NCBI GenBank assembly: GCA_026125445.1
Contig: JAHCLE010000004.1
Location: 1-57,708 of the forward strand
Direction: 5' to 3'
DNA: 57,708 nt
Source: Burkholderiales bacterium
Lineage (GTDB): Bacteria > Pseudomonadota > Gammaproteobacteria > Burkholderiales > Usitatibacteraceae
In this document: positions 15,504-24,881 of the stretch, piece after piece
Layout of the letters: each line of letters begins with the position of its first letter
Numbering within the stretch: the first letter of the stretch is position 1
Position numbers and translations under genes: made by a program
Notes under the pieces: model-generated
Told to the model about the DNA's origin: nothing
The model's database searches: none
What the model saw: the letters and a program-made list of their open reading frames with translations, nothing else

Positions 15504-17819
15504 TTATGGCGCCGCGGGGCTGCCCGCGGTCCTCGTCGCCTCCTCGGGCACGAATCCCGGCATCCCGAACTGCCACAGGAGGAAGGCGTAGATGTCGGCG
15601 AGTTCCTCCTCGCGCTGGGTGCGGGTCGAGCCGCGCCCGTGGCCGCCCTCCCACTCCACGCGCATCAGGACCGGCTTGCCGCTCGCGGTGGCCGCCTGCA
15701 GGCGCGCGGCCATCTTGGCCGCCTGCCAGGGATCGACGCGCGGGTCGTTCATGCCGGTGGTGAGGAGCACGGCGGGATAGGCCGTGCCGTCCTTCACCTG
15801 GTGGTACGCGGACATCCTGCGCAGCGCCTCGAAGCCCTCGGGCGTGGCCACGGAGCCGAACTCCGGGATGTTGGCCGGCCCGTTGGCCGCGAACTCGAAG
15901 CGCAGCATGTCGAGCACCGCCACCCGCGGCACGACGGCGGCGAAGAGGTCCGGCCGCCGCACCATCGCGCCCGCCGAGGGGATTCCCCCCGCGCTCGTGC
16001 CCTGGATCGCGAGGCGGCGCGGGCTGGTGAAGCCGTACTTGACGAGGAATTCCGCGCAGGCGATGAAGTCGAGGATCGTGTTCTCCTTCGTCGCCTTCTG
16101 CCCGGCGCGGTGCCATGCCTCGCCGTACTCGCCGCCGCCGCGGATGTGGGCGAAGGCGATGATCCCGCCGCGCTCCAGCCACGCGAGGCGCGTGGCGTCG
16201 AAGAAGGGCGTCTGCGAGATGCCGTAGGCGCCGTAGCCCACGAGCAGCGTGGGGTTGTCCGCCGACAGGACGGTCGTCTTCTTGTAGAGCAGCGTCACCG
16301 GGATCTTCGTGCCGTCGTGGCCGCGCGCGTAGAGGCGCACCTCGTCCATGGCGGAGAAGTCCGCGGCGGGCGCCGGCTGCAGGCCGGTGTTGCGCAGGTT
16401 GCCGGTCTTCGCCTCGACGCTCACCACCACCGGCGGCTCGATGAAGCCCTGCACGTGCAGGATCGCCCCCGGCCTGGCCGGGTGCGTCAGCATCTGCGTG
16501 ATGGCCACGTCGAAGGCGGTCTTCACGAACTCCGGGGTGCGCGAGGCGCCCAGCCCCAGGTTCAGTCGCTCGAGGCGCTCGAGGCCGCCCACGGTGGAAC
16601 GCAGGTACAGCGCGTCGGAAGCGAGCGCCATGTCCAGGATCACCGCCTCGCCTTCCGGCACGGCCACGCGCGGGCGCGAGGCGCCGTCGCTGCCCACCTT
16701 CACCACCAGCACCCTGTTGAGCGGCGCGCCCTTGTGCGTGAGGAGGTACAGGTCGTCCTTCCACGCCTGGATGGCGGTGACGCCGTCGTCGAAGTCGACG
16801 ATCCGGTTCCAGCGCGGCAACCCCTTGGCGAGGTCCCGCACCGTCGTCGCGTGCACCGCGATCTCGCGGCGCACGCCGTCGCGCACGATGGCGTAGGCGT
16901 GCGTGGAGTCCTCGGGCACGACGAGGGAGGGATAGACGAACTCCGGCACGCCGCGCGCCCCGCCCGTGCCCGAGGCGAAGACGATCTCGTCCTGCGCCGC
17001 AGGCCGGCCGATCACGTGGCGGTAGACGCGGATGCCGGCGTAGCGGTGCGCGGAGTCGCCCGGCCCGCCCTCCGGGATGCGCGAGTAGTAGAAGGCGCGG
17101 CCGTCGTGGTGCCAGGAGAGCCCGGAATTGAAGCGCGTCCGGTCGATGGCGACGCCCAGGTCGCGGCCGTCGCGGGTGTCGAGCACGCGAAGCGTGGCGT
17201 CCTCCGTCCCCCCGGCCGAGACGCCGTAGGCGACGAGCCTGCCGTCGGGCGAGGGGCGGTACCAGTCGATGGCCGCCTTCGCGGTGCCCACCGCGTAGCG
17301 GGCCGGATCGACGAGGACGCGCTCGGCGCCGGCGAAGCCCTCGCGCACGCACAGCACCGGCGTCTCGAGGCCCGGCGCCAGCTTCAGGTAGAAGACCTTG
17401 CCGCCGGCCATCGCGATGCTGCGCACGCTCACCTGCGCGGCCGACAGCTCCCGGATGCGCGCGGCGATCTCGGCGCGGCCCGGGATGGCGGCCAGGGCCT
17501 TGCGCGCGGCGTCGTCCTGCGCGCGGAAGTACGCCTGCGCGTCGTCGGAGCGCAGGTTCTCGAGCCACCGGTAGGGATCGACCACCTCGACGCCGTGCAG
17601 CGTCTCGCGCACCTCGCGAACGGGGGCCGAGGGCGCCGTCGAAGCCACCGGCAGTCCCGGCGCGGGCACCACGGGCGCGGCGGGTGGCGGCGAAGGCGCG
17701 GCAGGCGGCGGCGCGGGCGCGGCCGTGCCCTCGGGCGCAGCCGCGGCGGGCGCGGGCGCATCGGCAACGGCGGCCGCAGGCAGCAGGAGGGCGAGCAGGA
17801 AGGCGCGGGCGTGTTTCAT
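15504..17819 (-). CDS. Prolyl oligopeptidase family serine peptidase (S9A)
   Basis: A 771-residue exported enzyme: Sec signal, then an Ala/Pro-rich linker to about residue 60, the S9A beta-propeller domain starting at VREVRETLHGVEVVDPYRWL, and the hydrolase domain. The catalytic triad is Ser609 (GTSAGG), Asp692 (MNDPRVDPW) and His727 (EGGHGRG). Expected to cleave short proline-containing peptides in the periplasm. Its ATG overlaps the stop of the ABC exporter gene by four bases, so the two are coupled. Confidence 0.92.
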   Translation of the reverse strand: MKHARAFLLALLLPAAAVADAPAPAAAAPEGTAAPAPPPAAPSPPPAAPVVPAPGLPVASTAPSAPVREVRETLHGVEVVDPYRWLENLRSDDAQAYFRAQDDAARKALAAIPGRAEIAARIRELSAAQVSVRSIAMAGGKVFYLKLAPGLETPVLCVREGFAGAERVLVDPARYAVGTAKAAIDWYRPSPDGRLVAYGVSAGGTEDATLRVLDTRDGRDLGVAIDRTRFNSGLSWHHDGRAFYYSRIPEGGPGDSAHRYAGIRVYRHVIGRPAAQDEIVFASGTGGARGVPEFVYPSLVVPEDSTHAYAIVRDGVRREIAVHATTVRDLAKGLPRWNRIVDFDDGVTAIQAWKDDLYLLTHKGAPLNRVLVVKVGSDGASRPRVAVPEGEAVILDMALASDALYLRSTVGGLERLERLNLGLGASRTPEFVKTAFDVAITQMLTHPARPGAILHVQGFIEPPVVVSVEAKTGNLRNTGLQPAPAADFSAMDEVRLYARGHDGTKIPVTLLYKKTTVLSADNPTLLVGYGAYGISQTPFFDATRLAWLERGGIIAFAHIRGGGEYGEAWHRAGQKATKENTILDFIACAEFLVKYGFTSPRRLAIQGTSAGGIPSAGAMVRRPDLFAAVVPRVAVLDMLRFEFAANGPANIPEFGSVATPEGFEALRRMSAYHQVKDGTAYPAVLLTTGMNDPRVDPWQAAKMAARLQAATASGKPVLMRVEWEGGHGRGSTRTQREEELADIYAFLLWQFGMPGFVPEEATRTAGSPAAP

Positions 17820-19606
17820 CGGAGCAGGGCATCCGTCGTCGCGGCGAACTGCAGGGCGGCCAGGCGCGCGTAGAGCCCGTCCTCGCGGACGAGCGCCGCG
17901 TGCGTCCCCGAGGCCACGACGCGGCCGCGGTCCATGACGACGATGCGATCGGCGGATTTTACCGTGGCCAGCCGGTGCGCGATGATGAGCGTCGTCCGCC
18001 CCTTCATGAGCCCGGCGAGCGCGAGCTGCACCGTGCGCTCGCTCTCCGCGTCCAGCGCGCTCGTGGCCTCGTCCAGCAGCAGCACGGCGCGGTCGGCGAG
18101 GATGGCGCGCGCGATGGCGATGCGCTGGCGCTGCCCGCCCGAGAGCTTGACTCCGCGCTCGCCCACCGGCGTGGCGAGGCCCTCCGGAAGGCGGTCGGCG
18201 AACTCCAGGCAGTACGCCAGGCGGCAGGCCTCGCGCACCTCCTCGTCCGTGGCCTCGGGCTTCCCGTAGCGCACGTTGTCCGCGAGGCTCGCGGCGAAGA
18301 TCACCGGCTCCTGCGAGACGAGCGCGAAGCGCCGCCGCCACTGCCTCGGGTCCGCCGCGCGGGCGTCGACGCCGTCGAGGCGCACCGTGCCCTCCTGCGG
18401 GTCGTAGAAGCGAAGGAGGAGCTGGAACACGGTCGTCTTTCCGGCGCCCGAGGGGCCGACGAGCGCCACGACCTCGCCGGGCGAGACCGAGAGCGCGAAG
18501 TCCTCGAGGGCGGCGGAATCCGGCCGCGAGGGATAGCGGAAGCCCACGCCCGAGAGCTCGACGCGCCCCTCGCCGGGCACCGGCAGCGGCACGGGATCGG
18601 CGGGCGCGCGGATCGCCGGCTCGGTGGCGAGGATCTCGGTGAGCCGCTCCGAGGCGCCCGCCGCGCGCTGCAGCTCGCCCCAGGCCTCGGCGACGACGAA
18701 GGTGGCGTTGGCCACGATGACGGAATAGAAGATGAAGGCGGTGAGGCTCCCCGCCGACAGGCGCCCGGCCAGCACGTCGTGCGCGCCGACCCAGAGCAGC
18801 AGTCCCACGGCGCCGAAGGCGAGCACGATCACCGCCGCGATGAGCAGCGCGAGCGAGGACGTGCGGCGCAGGCTCGCCGCGAACACGGCCTCGGCCAGCG
18901 AGCCGAAGGTCCTCTCCTCCTGCGCCTCGTGGGCGTAGGCCTGCACGGTGCGGATCTCGTGCAGCGTCTCGTCGGCGTGCGAGGACACCTCCGCCAGCCG
19001 GTCCTGGGCCTCGCGCGAGAGCCGGCGCACGCGCCGCCCCAGCAGTCCGATGGGCAACACCACCACGGGCAGGCACGCCAGCGCGAGCACGGAGAGTTTC
19101 ACGCTCGTCACCACGAGCATCACGGCGCAGCCGGCGAGCGTGAAGGCCATGCGCAGCGCGTAGAGGAGCGTGCCTCCCATCACCGTCTCCACCAGCGTCA
19201 CGTCCGCCGTGAGACGCGAGATCACCTCGCCGGTGCGGGCGGACTCGAAGAACGAGGGCGAGAGCCCGAGCATGTGGCCGTAGACGCGCCGGCGCAGGTC
19301 GGCCGTGAAGCGCGCGCCGATCCAGTAGACGTTGTAGACGCGAAGCCAGGTCACGGCGCCCAGCACCGCGATGAGGGCCGCGAGCGCGGCCACCCACGCG
19401 TCGAGCAGGTCGGCGCGCCCGCGGCCGAATCCCTCGTCGATCACCCGCTTGAGGCCTTCGCCGATCACCAGGACCATGGCCGCCGACACCAGCAGCGCCG
19501 CGAAGGCGAGCGCGATGCGCGCGCGGTAAGGCGCGAGCATCCGGAAGAGCGGAAGGAGGCGCGCGATCCCGGCGCGCGCCGGCGCCGCGCGCGGCGCGGA
19601 GGCCAA
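17816..19606 (-). CDS. MsbA-like ABC exporter
   Basis: About 596 residues: a six-helix transmembrane domain (about 25-310) fused to one ATPase domain, with Walker A GPSGAGKTT, signature LSGGQRQR, Walker B LLLDEATSALD and the H-loop IIAHR. It works as a homodimer in the inner membrane; related half-transporters move lipids, drugs or peptides. The start is uncertain: the conserved part begins before the first Met (19540), so the TTG at 19606 is proposed, 9 bases after the coiled-coil gene stop. It overlaps the peptidase gene. Confidence 0.88.
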   Translation of the reverse strand: MASAPRAAPARAGIARLLPLFRMLAPYRARIALAFAALLVSAAMVLVIGEGLKRVIDEGFGRGRADLLDAWVAALAALIAVLGAVTWLRVYNVYWIGARFTADLRRRVYGHMLGLSPSFFESARTGEVISRLTADVTLVETVMGGTLLYALRMAFTLAGCAVMLVVTSVKLSVLALACLPVVVLPIGLLGRRVRRLSREAQDRLAEVSSHADETLHEIRTVQAYAHEAQEERTFGSLAEAVFAASLRRTSSLALLIAAVIVLAFGAVGLLLWVGAHDVLAGRLSAGSLTAFIFYSVIVANATFVVAEAWGELQRAAGASERLTEILATEPAIRAPADPVPLPVPGEGRVELSGVGFRYPSRPDSAALEDFALSVSPGEVVALVGPSGAGKTTVFQLLLRFYDPQEGTVRLDGVDARAADPRQWRRRFALVSQEPVIFAASLADNVRYGKPEATDEEVREACRLAYCLEFADRLPEGLATPVGERGVKLSGGQRQRIAIARAILADRAVLLLDEATSALDAESERTVQLALAGLMKGRTTLIIAHRLATVKSADRIVVMDRGRVVASGTHAALVREDGLYARLAALQFAATTDALLR

Positions 19607-19614
19607 GTCGGGCT

Positions 19615-22600
19615 TCAGCCGCCGCGGCGCAGGATGGGCTTGGCCACCGAGCCCGAGACGGCGAACCCGCCGCGGTCCTGGGCGACGTTGGAGCGGATCT
19701 CCACCGACAGGCGACCCGACAGCGCGCCGTTCTGGCCGATGTCGATGTTTCCGCCACCGCGCAGCACGCCGCCCTGCAGGTTGAGGTTTCGGTAGGCCAC
19801 GCGGCCCTCGCCGGCGCCGAATTCGCCCGTGAGCTCCGCGAACTTGGTCACCCCGGCGCGGCCCGCCGCGTCGGGCGACTGCATCGCGGCCACGAGGTCG
19901 GCGTTGGACACCGAGCCGTCGGCCAGCCGGAACTTGCCCTGGACGCGAGGAGCCGCGAGCAGGCTCTCCAGGGCCGCCGAGTCGGCGGCGACGGTGAAGT
20001 TGCCCTCGAGCTTGCCGGTCACCGCGATGTCCTTGGTGAACGCGCCCATCAGCTGGTCGGCGCGCACGCGCGCGAGCGCGAGGTCGGAGGCGAGCCGCAC
20101 CGCGCCGCCGCCCCACGTCACCTTGAGCGTGCCGTTCACCTTGCCTTCGAGCGCGTCGGCCTCGAACTCCGAGAAGGTGATGTCGCTCGCCGTGAGCAGG
20201 CCCTTGGCGGTGACGTCGCTCACCGGGATCGGCGCGCCCAGCGGCAGCTCCCAGTTGCGGGCGCTGAAGCCCACGTCGTATCCGCCCTCCACCGGCCGGA
20301 TCGTGCCGCTCCACTTGCCCTCCCCGGAAAGGCTCGCGCTCTTGAACTTGCCGTCGCGCCCGAAGGCGAGCGTGGCTTCGAAGGGCTTGAGCTCCGGCTT
20401 CACGTCGAGCTTCACGCCGCGCAGCCTCACCGACTCGATCACCGCGGACTCGGCCTTGCCCTCGACCTTGCCCCACGAGAGGATGCGCCGCGGCGCTTCT
20501 CCCGTGATGGCGACGTTCTCGAGCTCCAGGACGTTGATCACCACCTTGTCGCTCAGCAGCGCCGGGATGTCCACGAACAGGCGCCCGTGGCTCGCCTTGG
20601 CGTCGAGCGCCTTGCCGACGGTGAAGCCCTCGATCTTCAGGTGCGGCGACGGGATGAGCGAGAACTTGAGGTTGGAGATCGAGACCTCCTCGTGCAGCCA
20701 GCCGCCGATGCCCTTCTCCAGCTTGTTGGCGAAGCCGCGCAGGGGCACCACGTGCAGCAGGCCCACGCCGATCACGAGCAGCGCGGCGAGGCCCATCACG
20801 ATGTTGCGCACCCAGTTGACCTTGCGCCGCGGGCGGCGCCTGACCGGGGCGGCGGCCTCCTCCGCGGCATCGGACTCGACCTTGGTGCGCAAGACCTCGG
20901 CGATCTCGCGCGCCTTCCTCTCCTGCTCGGAGCGGATCTTGGCCTCCTCGTCGAGCTCGGCCTGCTGCTTGGCCTGCATGTAGGCCTTGGCCTGCGCCTT
21001 GCCCTCGAGCTCGGCGCGGCGGGTCATGTCGCCCTCGATCTCGGCCTTCACCTTCTCGCGCGTGGTCTCCTCGACCGTCTCGCGGGCCTTGGCCTCGATG
21101 CGGGCGCGCATCTCGGCTTCCTCGCGCGCCTTGCGCTCGGATTCGATCCGGGCGGCGAGCTCCTTCTCGCGGCGCTCGCGCTCCTCGGCCTCGACCATGG
21201 CGCGCGCCTCGGCTTCGATCTTGGCCTTGCGCTCGGCGTCGAGCCTCACCTGGGCTTCAGCGCGCTCCTTGGCGGCGAGCGAGGCGGCGGCCTCCTTCTC
21301 GCGGGCGGCGGCCTCGGCCTCCTCGCGGGCCCTCGCCTCGAGGCGGCGCAGCCGGCGCGCCTCTTCCTCGGCCTTTTCACGGGCCGCGGATTCCGCCGCT
21401 GCCCTGGCCTCGGCTTCCGCGCGCAGCTTCGCTTCCTGGTCGGCGCGCTCCTTGGCGGCGCGCTCGGCCTGGATGCGCACCTCCATCTCGGCCTTCTGGA
21501 GCGCCTCGCGCTCCTCGCGCAGCCGCTCCTCGAGCTCCGCCTTGGCGGCGAGCCGCGCCTCTTCCATGATCTGCGCCTGGATCTCGGCGCGCGCCTTCTC
21601 CTCGATCTCGTCGCGCAGCAGCGCCTCCATCTCGCCGCGGATGCGCGCCTCGATCTCTTCCTTCAACCGCGCCTTGAGCTCCTGCTCGGCGCCCACCGCC
21701 ACCTGCGCCTGCTTGGCGGCTGCGGCCTCGGCCTCCACCCTCGCCTTGGCCAGGGCCTGCGCCTCCGCCTCGGCCTTCGCGCGCGCTTCGGCGAGCGCGC
21801 GGGCTTCGCGCTCCGCCTTGGCGCGCGCCTCGGCGAGGCGCTGCGCCTCGGCCTCTTCCTTCACCTTCTCCTCGGCCGCCGCCTTGGCGAGCGCCTCGGC
21901 CATCACGCGCTTGCGCTCCTCCTCGGCCTTCACCTTCGCTTCCAGCTCGGCGCGGGCGCGGGCGTTGGCTTCCGCCTGGGCCTTGGCCCTGAGCTCGGCG
22001 AGCTCGCGGGCCACCACCTCTTCCTTGGCCTTCTGCTCGGCGGCGACCTTGGCGGCGTGCTCGGCGGCGGCCTTGCGGCGGGCCTCCTCCTCGCGCATCT
22101 TGGCCTCGAGCTCGGCCTTGGCGCGCTCGGAGGCTTCCTTGGCGCGCCGGGCCTGCTCCATGGCGCGCATTTCCGCTTCCGCCTTGGCCTTGGCCTCGGC
22201 TTCCGCGGCGGCCCGAGCCTCGGCCTGCTGGCGCGCCTTGTCGCGCGCGGCGTTCTGCGCGTTCTCGCGCGCCTTGCGGTCGGCTTCCGCCTTTTCCTGC
22301 TGGCGGGCGAGCTCGCTGATGTCCAGGGCGGCGGCGGCCACCACGCGCTGCGTCGCGCCGGGGAGCTTGCCCGGGGCGGTGAAGTCGAAATCGTCCTCGC
22401 CGAAGGGATCCGGCTCCTTCTTCGTCTCGAAGACGCGCGCGAAGCCGTCCTTGATCAGCGTGTTCATCGCCTTCTCGAGGACCGGCTTGTCGACCTCCGC
22501 CTTCTCCATGATCTGGGCGAAGGTGGACTTCCCGTCGACGAGCTTGAGGACCTTCATCAGGTCCTTCGAGAGGGATGCCGAGCGCTGGTTGACCTGCGTG

Positions 22601-22641
22601 ATGCCCTTCGCGGTCTTGGTGAAGACGGTGGTCTTGTCCAT
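19615..22641 (-). CDS. Giant coiled-coil protein with TM anchor and AsmA-like periplasmic domain
   Basis: A 1008-residue protein in four parts. Residues 1-75 form a helical, winged-helix-like domain (DGKSTFAQIMEKAEV). Residues 108-600 are an unbroken Ala/Glu/Lys/Arg-rich helix with short repeats of the EARAKAEAEA type, probably a coiled coil. One membrane segment lies at about 614-633. The C-terminal 370 residues resemble the AsmA family, with the PSPHLKIEGFTVGK region and the usual final segment of beta repeats. N-in topology would put the coil in the cytoplasm and AsmA in the periplasm. It precedes the ABC exporter. Confidence 0.8.
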   Translation of the reverse strand: MDKTTVFTKTAKGITQVNQRSASLSKDLMKVLKLVDGKSTFAQIMEKAEVDKPVLEKAMNTLIKDGFARVFETKKEPDPFGEDDFDFTAPGKLPGATQRVVAAAALDISELARQQEKAEADRKARENAQNAARDKARQQAEARAAAEAEAKAKAEAEMRAMEQARRAKEASERAKAELEAKMREEEARRKAAAEHAAKVAAEQKAKEEVVARELAELRAKAQAEANARARAELEAKVKAEEERKRVMAEALAKAAAEEKVKEEAEAQRLAEARAKAEREARALAEARAKAEAEAQALAKARVEAEAAAAKQAQVAVGAEQELKARLKEEIEARIRGEMEALLRDEIEEKARAEIQAQIMEEARLAAKAELEERLREEREALQKAEMEVRIQAERAAKERADQEAKLRAEAEARAAAESAAREKAEEEARRLRRLEARAREEAEAAAREKEAAASLAAKERAEAQVRLDAERKAKIEAEARAMVEAEERERREKELAARIESERKAREEAEMRARIEAKARETVEETTREKVKAEIEGDMTRRAELEGKAQAKAYMQAKQQAELDEEAKIRSEQERKAREIAEVLRTKVESDAAEEAAAPVRRRPRRKVNWVRNIVMGLAALLVIGVGLLHVVPLRGFANKLEKGIGGWLHEEVSISNLKFSLIPSPHLKIEGFTVGKALDAKASHGRLFVDIPALLSDKVVINVLELENVAITGEAPRRILSWGKVEGKAESAVIESVRLRGVKLDVKPELKPFEATLAFGRDGKFKSASLSGEGKWSGTIRPVEGGYDVGFSARNWELPLGAPIPVSDVTAKGLLTASDITFSEFEADALEGKVNGTLKVTWGGGAVRLASDLALARVRADQLMGAFTKDIAVTGKLEGNFTVAADSAALESLLAAPRVQGKFRLADGSVSNADLVAAMQSPDAAGRAGVTKFAELTGEFGAGEGRVAYRNLNLQGGVLRGGGNIDIGQNGALSGRLSVEIRSNVAQDRGGFAVSGSVAKPILRRGG

Positions 22642-22927
22642 CCGATGGTCCCGGGAGAGTTCTTCTTCGCTGGCGGAAGGCGCCTGCGGCGCGGCATTGC
22701 AGGGAGCAATCACGTCGGTCCCGGACCCCGCCGCGCCGACGCAGGATTCCACGGCAATAATGGCATGAATTCAGGGTGTTGGAAATTCCCGCCCGTGGGG
22801 TAGGCTGTCGTCGGCAGCCGGCGGACAAGGTTTGTTACAGTCCGCGCTGTATTCCGGCCGCCGTGGCCGTCCGTTATGCCATCACGGAACCGGCGTTTTG
22901 CCGGCGATACTCGGAAAAGGCTTCGAC

Positions 22928-24550
22928 ATGAAACGACTGGCCGCCTTGCTTTCGCTCGCCGTGCTCTCGCTCGCCGCCTGGTCGGCGGATCCGCCCGGAC
23001 GCGTCGCGCGGCTCTCCCTCGTGGAAGGGGAGGCCGCGGTGTACGTCGATCCCGACGTGGGCTGGGAGGGCGCGCGCGTCAACGCCACCCTCACCGGCGA
23101 GAACTCGGTGTGGACCGAACCCGGCGCCCGCGCCGAGATCCTCTTCGGGGCCACGGCCCTGCGGCTCGGCGAGACCACCCAGCTCGACATCCTTCGCCTG
23201 GACGACGAAAGCTTCCAGGCGCACGTGACGCGGGGCGCGCTCACGCTGCGCCTGCGCGAAGTCGGAAGGAACGAGTCCTACCTCGTCTCCACGCCCGAGG
23301 GACGCTTCCAGTTCCGCGGCAACGGCCGCTACCGGCTCGAGTCCGATCCGTCGCGCGGCGAATCGGTCCTCACCGTCTTCGCCGGCACGGCCCGCCTGGA
23401 GATGCAGGGCGGCTACGTGAACGTCGACACCGGGCGCGCCGTGCGTGTCAGCGGGGGCGAGCAGCCCCGCTTCGCCTTCGAGGCCGCCTACTCCACCTCC
23501 CTCGACGAGTGGGCGTACGCCCGCGACCAGCGCTGGGACCAGCGCGAGTCCCTGCGCTACGTTCCGCGGCAGATGACCGGCTGGGAGGACCTGGACGACT
23601 ATGGCGTGTGGAGGAACGACGCGGAATACGGCGCCGTCTGGTACCCGACCCATGTCGATGCCGGCTGGGCCCCCTACCGCTACGGCCGCTGGACGTGGGT
23701 TCGCCCCTGGGGATGGACCTGGGTCGACGACGCGCCCTGGGGCTACGCGCCGTTCCACTACGGCCGCTGGGTCTGGGTGGGCAACCGCTGGGGCTGGTAC
23801 CCCGGCCGCTACACCGGCCGGCCCGTCTGGGCCCCGGCGCTCGTGGGATGGATCGGCGGCGCCGGCTGGAACCTCTCCTTCTCAACGGGATACGGAAGCG
23901 CGCTGGGCTGGTACCCGCTCTCGCCCTACGACGCCTTCCAGCCGTGGTACGTCGCAGCCCCGACCTACGTGACCTACGTGAACCGCATCGTGCTGCCGGC
24001 GCACCATCGCCGCGACCACCAGCGCGACCGCGACGGCCGTCGCCAGGACCACCGCGAGCACGGCGCGACCGTGGTGCCGCGCGACCAGTTCGGCACGCGC
24101 CGGCCCGTGCAGAGCGTCTTCAGCGCAGTCGCGCCCGAGGCGATCGCGCGCCAGCCGGTCGTCGCGGGTGCCACCGTGTTGCCGCCGCGGCCCGCATCGC
24201 GCCCGCCGGAGAAGCCCTTCCAGGTGAAGCCCACGGCGCCCGCGGCGCCGGGCGCGCTCCCGCCTTCGACGGCGCGACCGGCTCCGGCCGTGAAGCCATC
24301 GTTCCCGGCCGAGCCCGCCACACGCCAGCCGGTTCCCGCCCCCGCGCAGCCCGCGAGCCCCGTCACGCGGCAACCACAGGTCGCGCCCTCGGCCCAGCCT
24401 CCGGCCCCCGCCCGACCCGCGACGCCGGCCCGGCCCCAGGAAGCGCCTGCGGCCAGAACGCGCGCGCCGCGCGCCACCGATCGCCCCGTCGCACCGCGCA
24501 GCCGCAGGCCGCGCCGCCGTGGACTCCTGCGCCGTCCGAGCGCCCCGTGA
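22928..24550 (+). CDS. FecR-domain/DUF6600 exported protein, tail frameshifted
   Basis: A 540-residue reading frame: Sec signal (MKRLAALLSLAVLSLAAWSA), a FecR-like beta domain (about 25-190), then Trp/Tyr/Gly-rich DUF6600 units (YGVWRNDAEYGAVWYP, YGRWTWV, YGRWVWVGNRWGWYPG; about 215-335) and a Pro/Ala-rich tail. The ATG at 22928 has AAAAGG in front. The last 20 or so residues are Arg-rich and out of character. The expected Pro/Ala tail continues in the two other frames to 24824, so the gene probably carries two one-base deletions or sequencing errors. Confidence 0.75.
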   Translation: MKRLAALLSLAVLSLAAWSADPPGRVARLSLVEGEAAVYVDPDVGWEGARVNATLTGENSVWTEPGARAEILFGATALRLGETTQLDILRLDDESFQAHVTRGALTLRLREVGRNESYLVSTPEGRFQFRGNGRYRLESDPSRGESVLTVFAGTARLEMQGGYVNVDTGRAVRVSGGEQPRFAFEAAYSTSLDEWAYARDQRWDQRESLRYVPRQMTGWEDLDDYGVWRNDAEYGAVWYPTHVDAGWAPYRYGRWTWVRPWGWTWVDDAPWGYAPFHYGRWVWVGNRWGWYPGRYTGRPVWAPALVGWIGGAGWNLSFSTGYGSALGWYPLSPYDAFQPWYVAAPTYVTYVNRIVLPAHHRRDHQRDRDGRRQDHREHGATVVPRDQFGTRRPVQSVFSAVAPEAIARQPVVAGATVLPPRPASRPPEKPFQVKPTAPAAPGALPPSTARPAPAVKPSFPAEPATRQPVPAPAQPASPVTRQPQVAPSAQPPAPARPATPARPQEAPAARTRAPRATDRPVAPRSRRPRRRGLLRRPSAP

Positions 24551-24824
24551 CCACGCCGCCCGCGCGACCCGCGCCTTCCGTGCCCGCCGAGCGGCAGCCG
24601 CAGCCCGTGGCACGCCCCGCGCCGTGGAGCGCGCTCCGCAACCGGCGGCACGCCCGGCACCGGCACCGGTCGAACGCGCGCCGCAACCGGCCGCCCGGCC
24701 GGCGCCCGCTCCCGAGCGCGCGTCACCAGCGCCTTCGCGGCCCGCCCCGGCCGAGAAGCCCTCCGGCGACAAGCCTTCGGGCGACAAGCCCTCCGGCGAC
24801 AAGCCCGGCCGCGGAAAGGACTAG
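24551..24824 (+). pseudogene. Displaced C-terminal tail of the FecR/DUF6600 gene
   Basis: Coherent tail sequence is found first in one shifted frame (SERPVTTPPARPAPSVPAER region, about 24490-24640). It then moves to a second frame (repeated VERAPQPAARPAPAP, then EKPSGDKPSGDK to the stop at 24822-24824). Both steps are in the same direction, as expected from single missing bases in GC-rich repeats. The tail is low complexity and probably disordered. Confidence 0.55.
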
Positions 24825-24881
24825 CGGTCCGCGGCCACCGGGCCGCGGTGCGGGGCGCGAGTGATGGTAGTCTCTCGCGCC

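Noticed and set aside
14856-17873. A 1005-codon open frame on the plus strand opposite sixA and the prolyl oligopeptidase
   Set aside because: It is Arg/His/Gly-rich, has no domain, and lies antisense to genes with clear motifs. Long antisense frames are expected at this GC content.
20587-22803. Long plus-strand frames opposite the coiled-coil gene, Leu/Gly-rich or Ser/Ala-rich
   Set aside because: They are mirror images of the repeated Ala/Glu/Lys codons of the real gene and have no start signal of their own.
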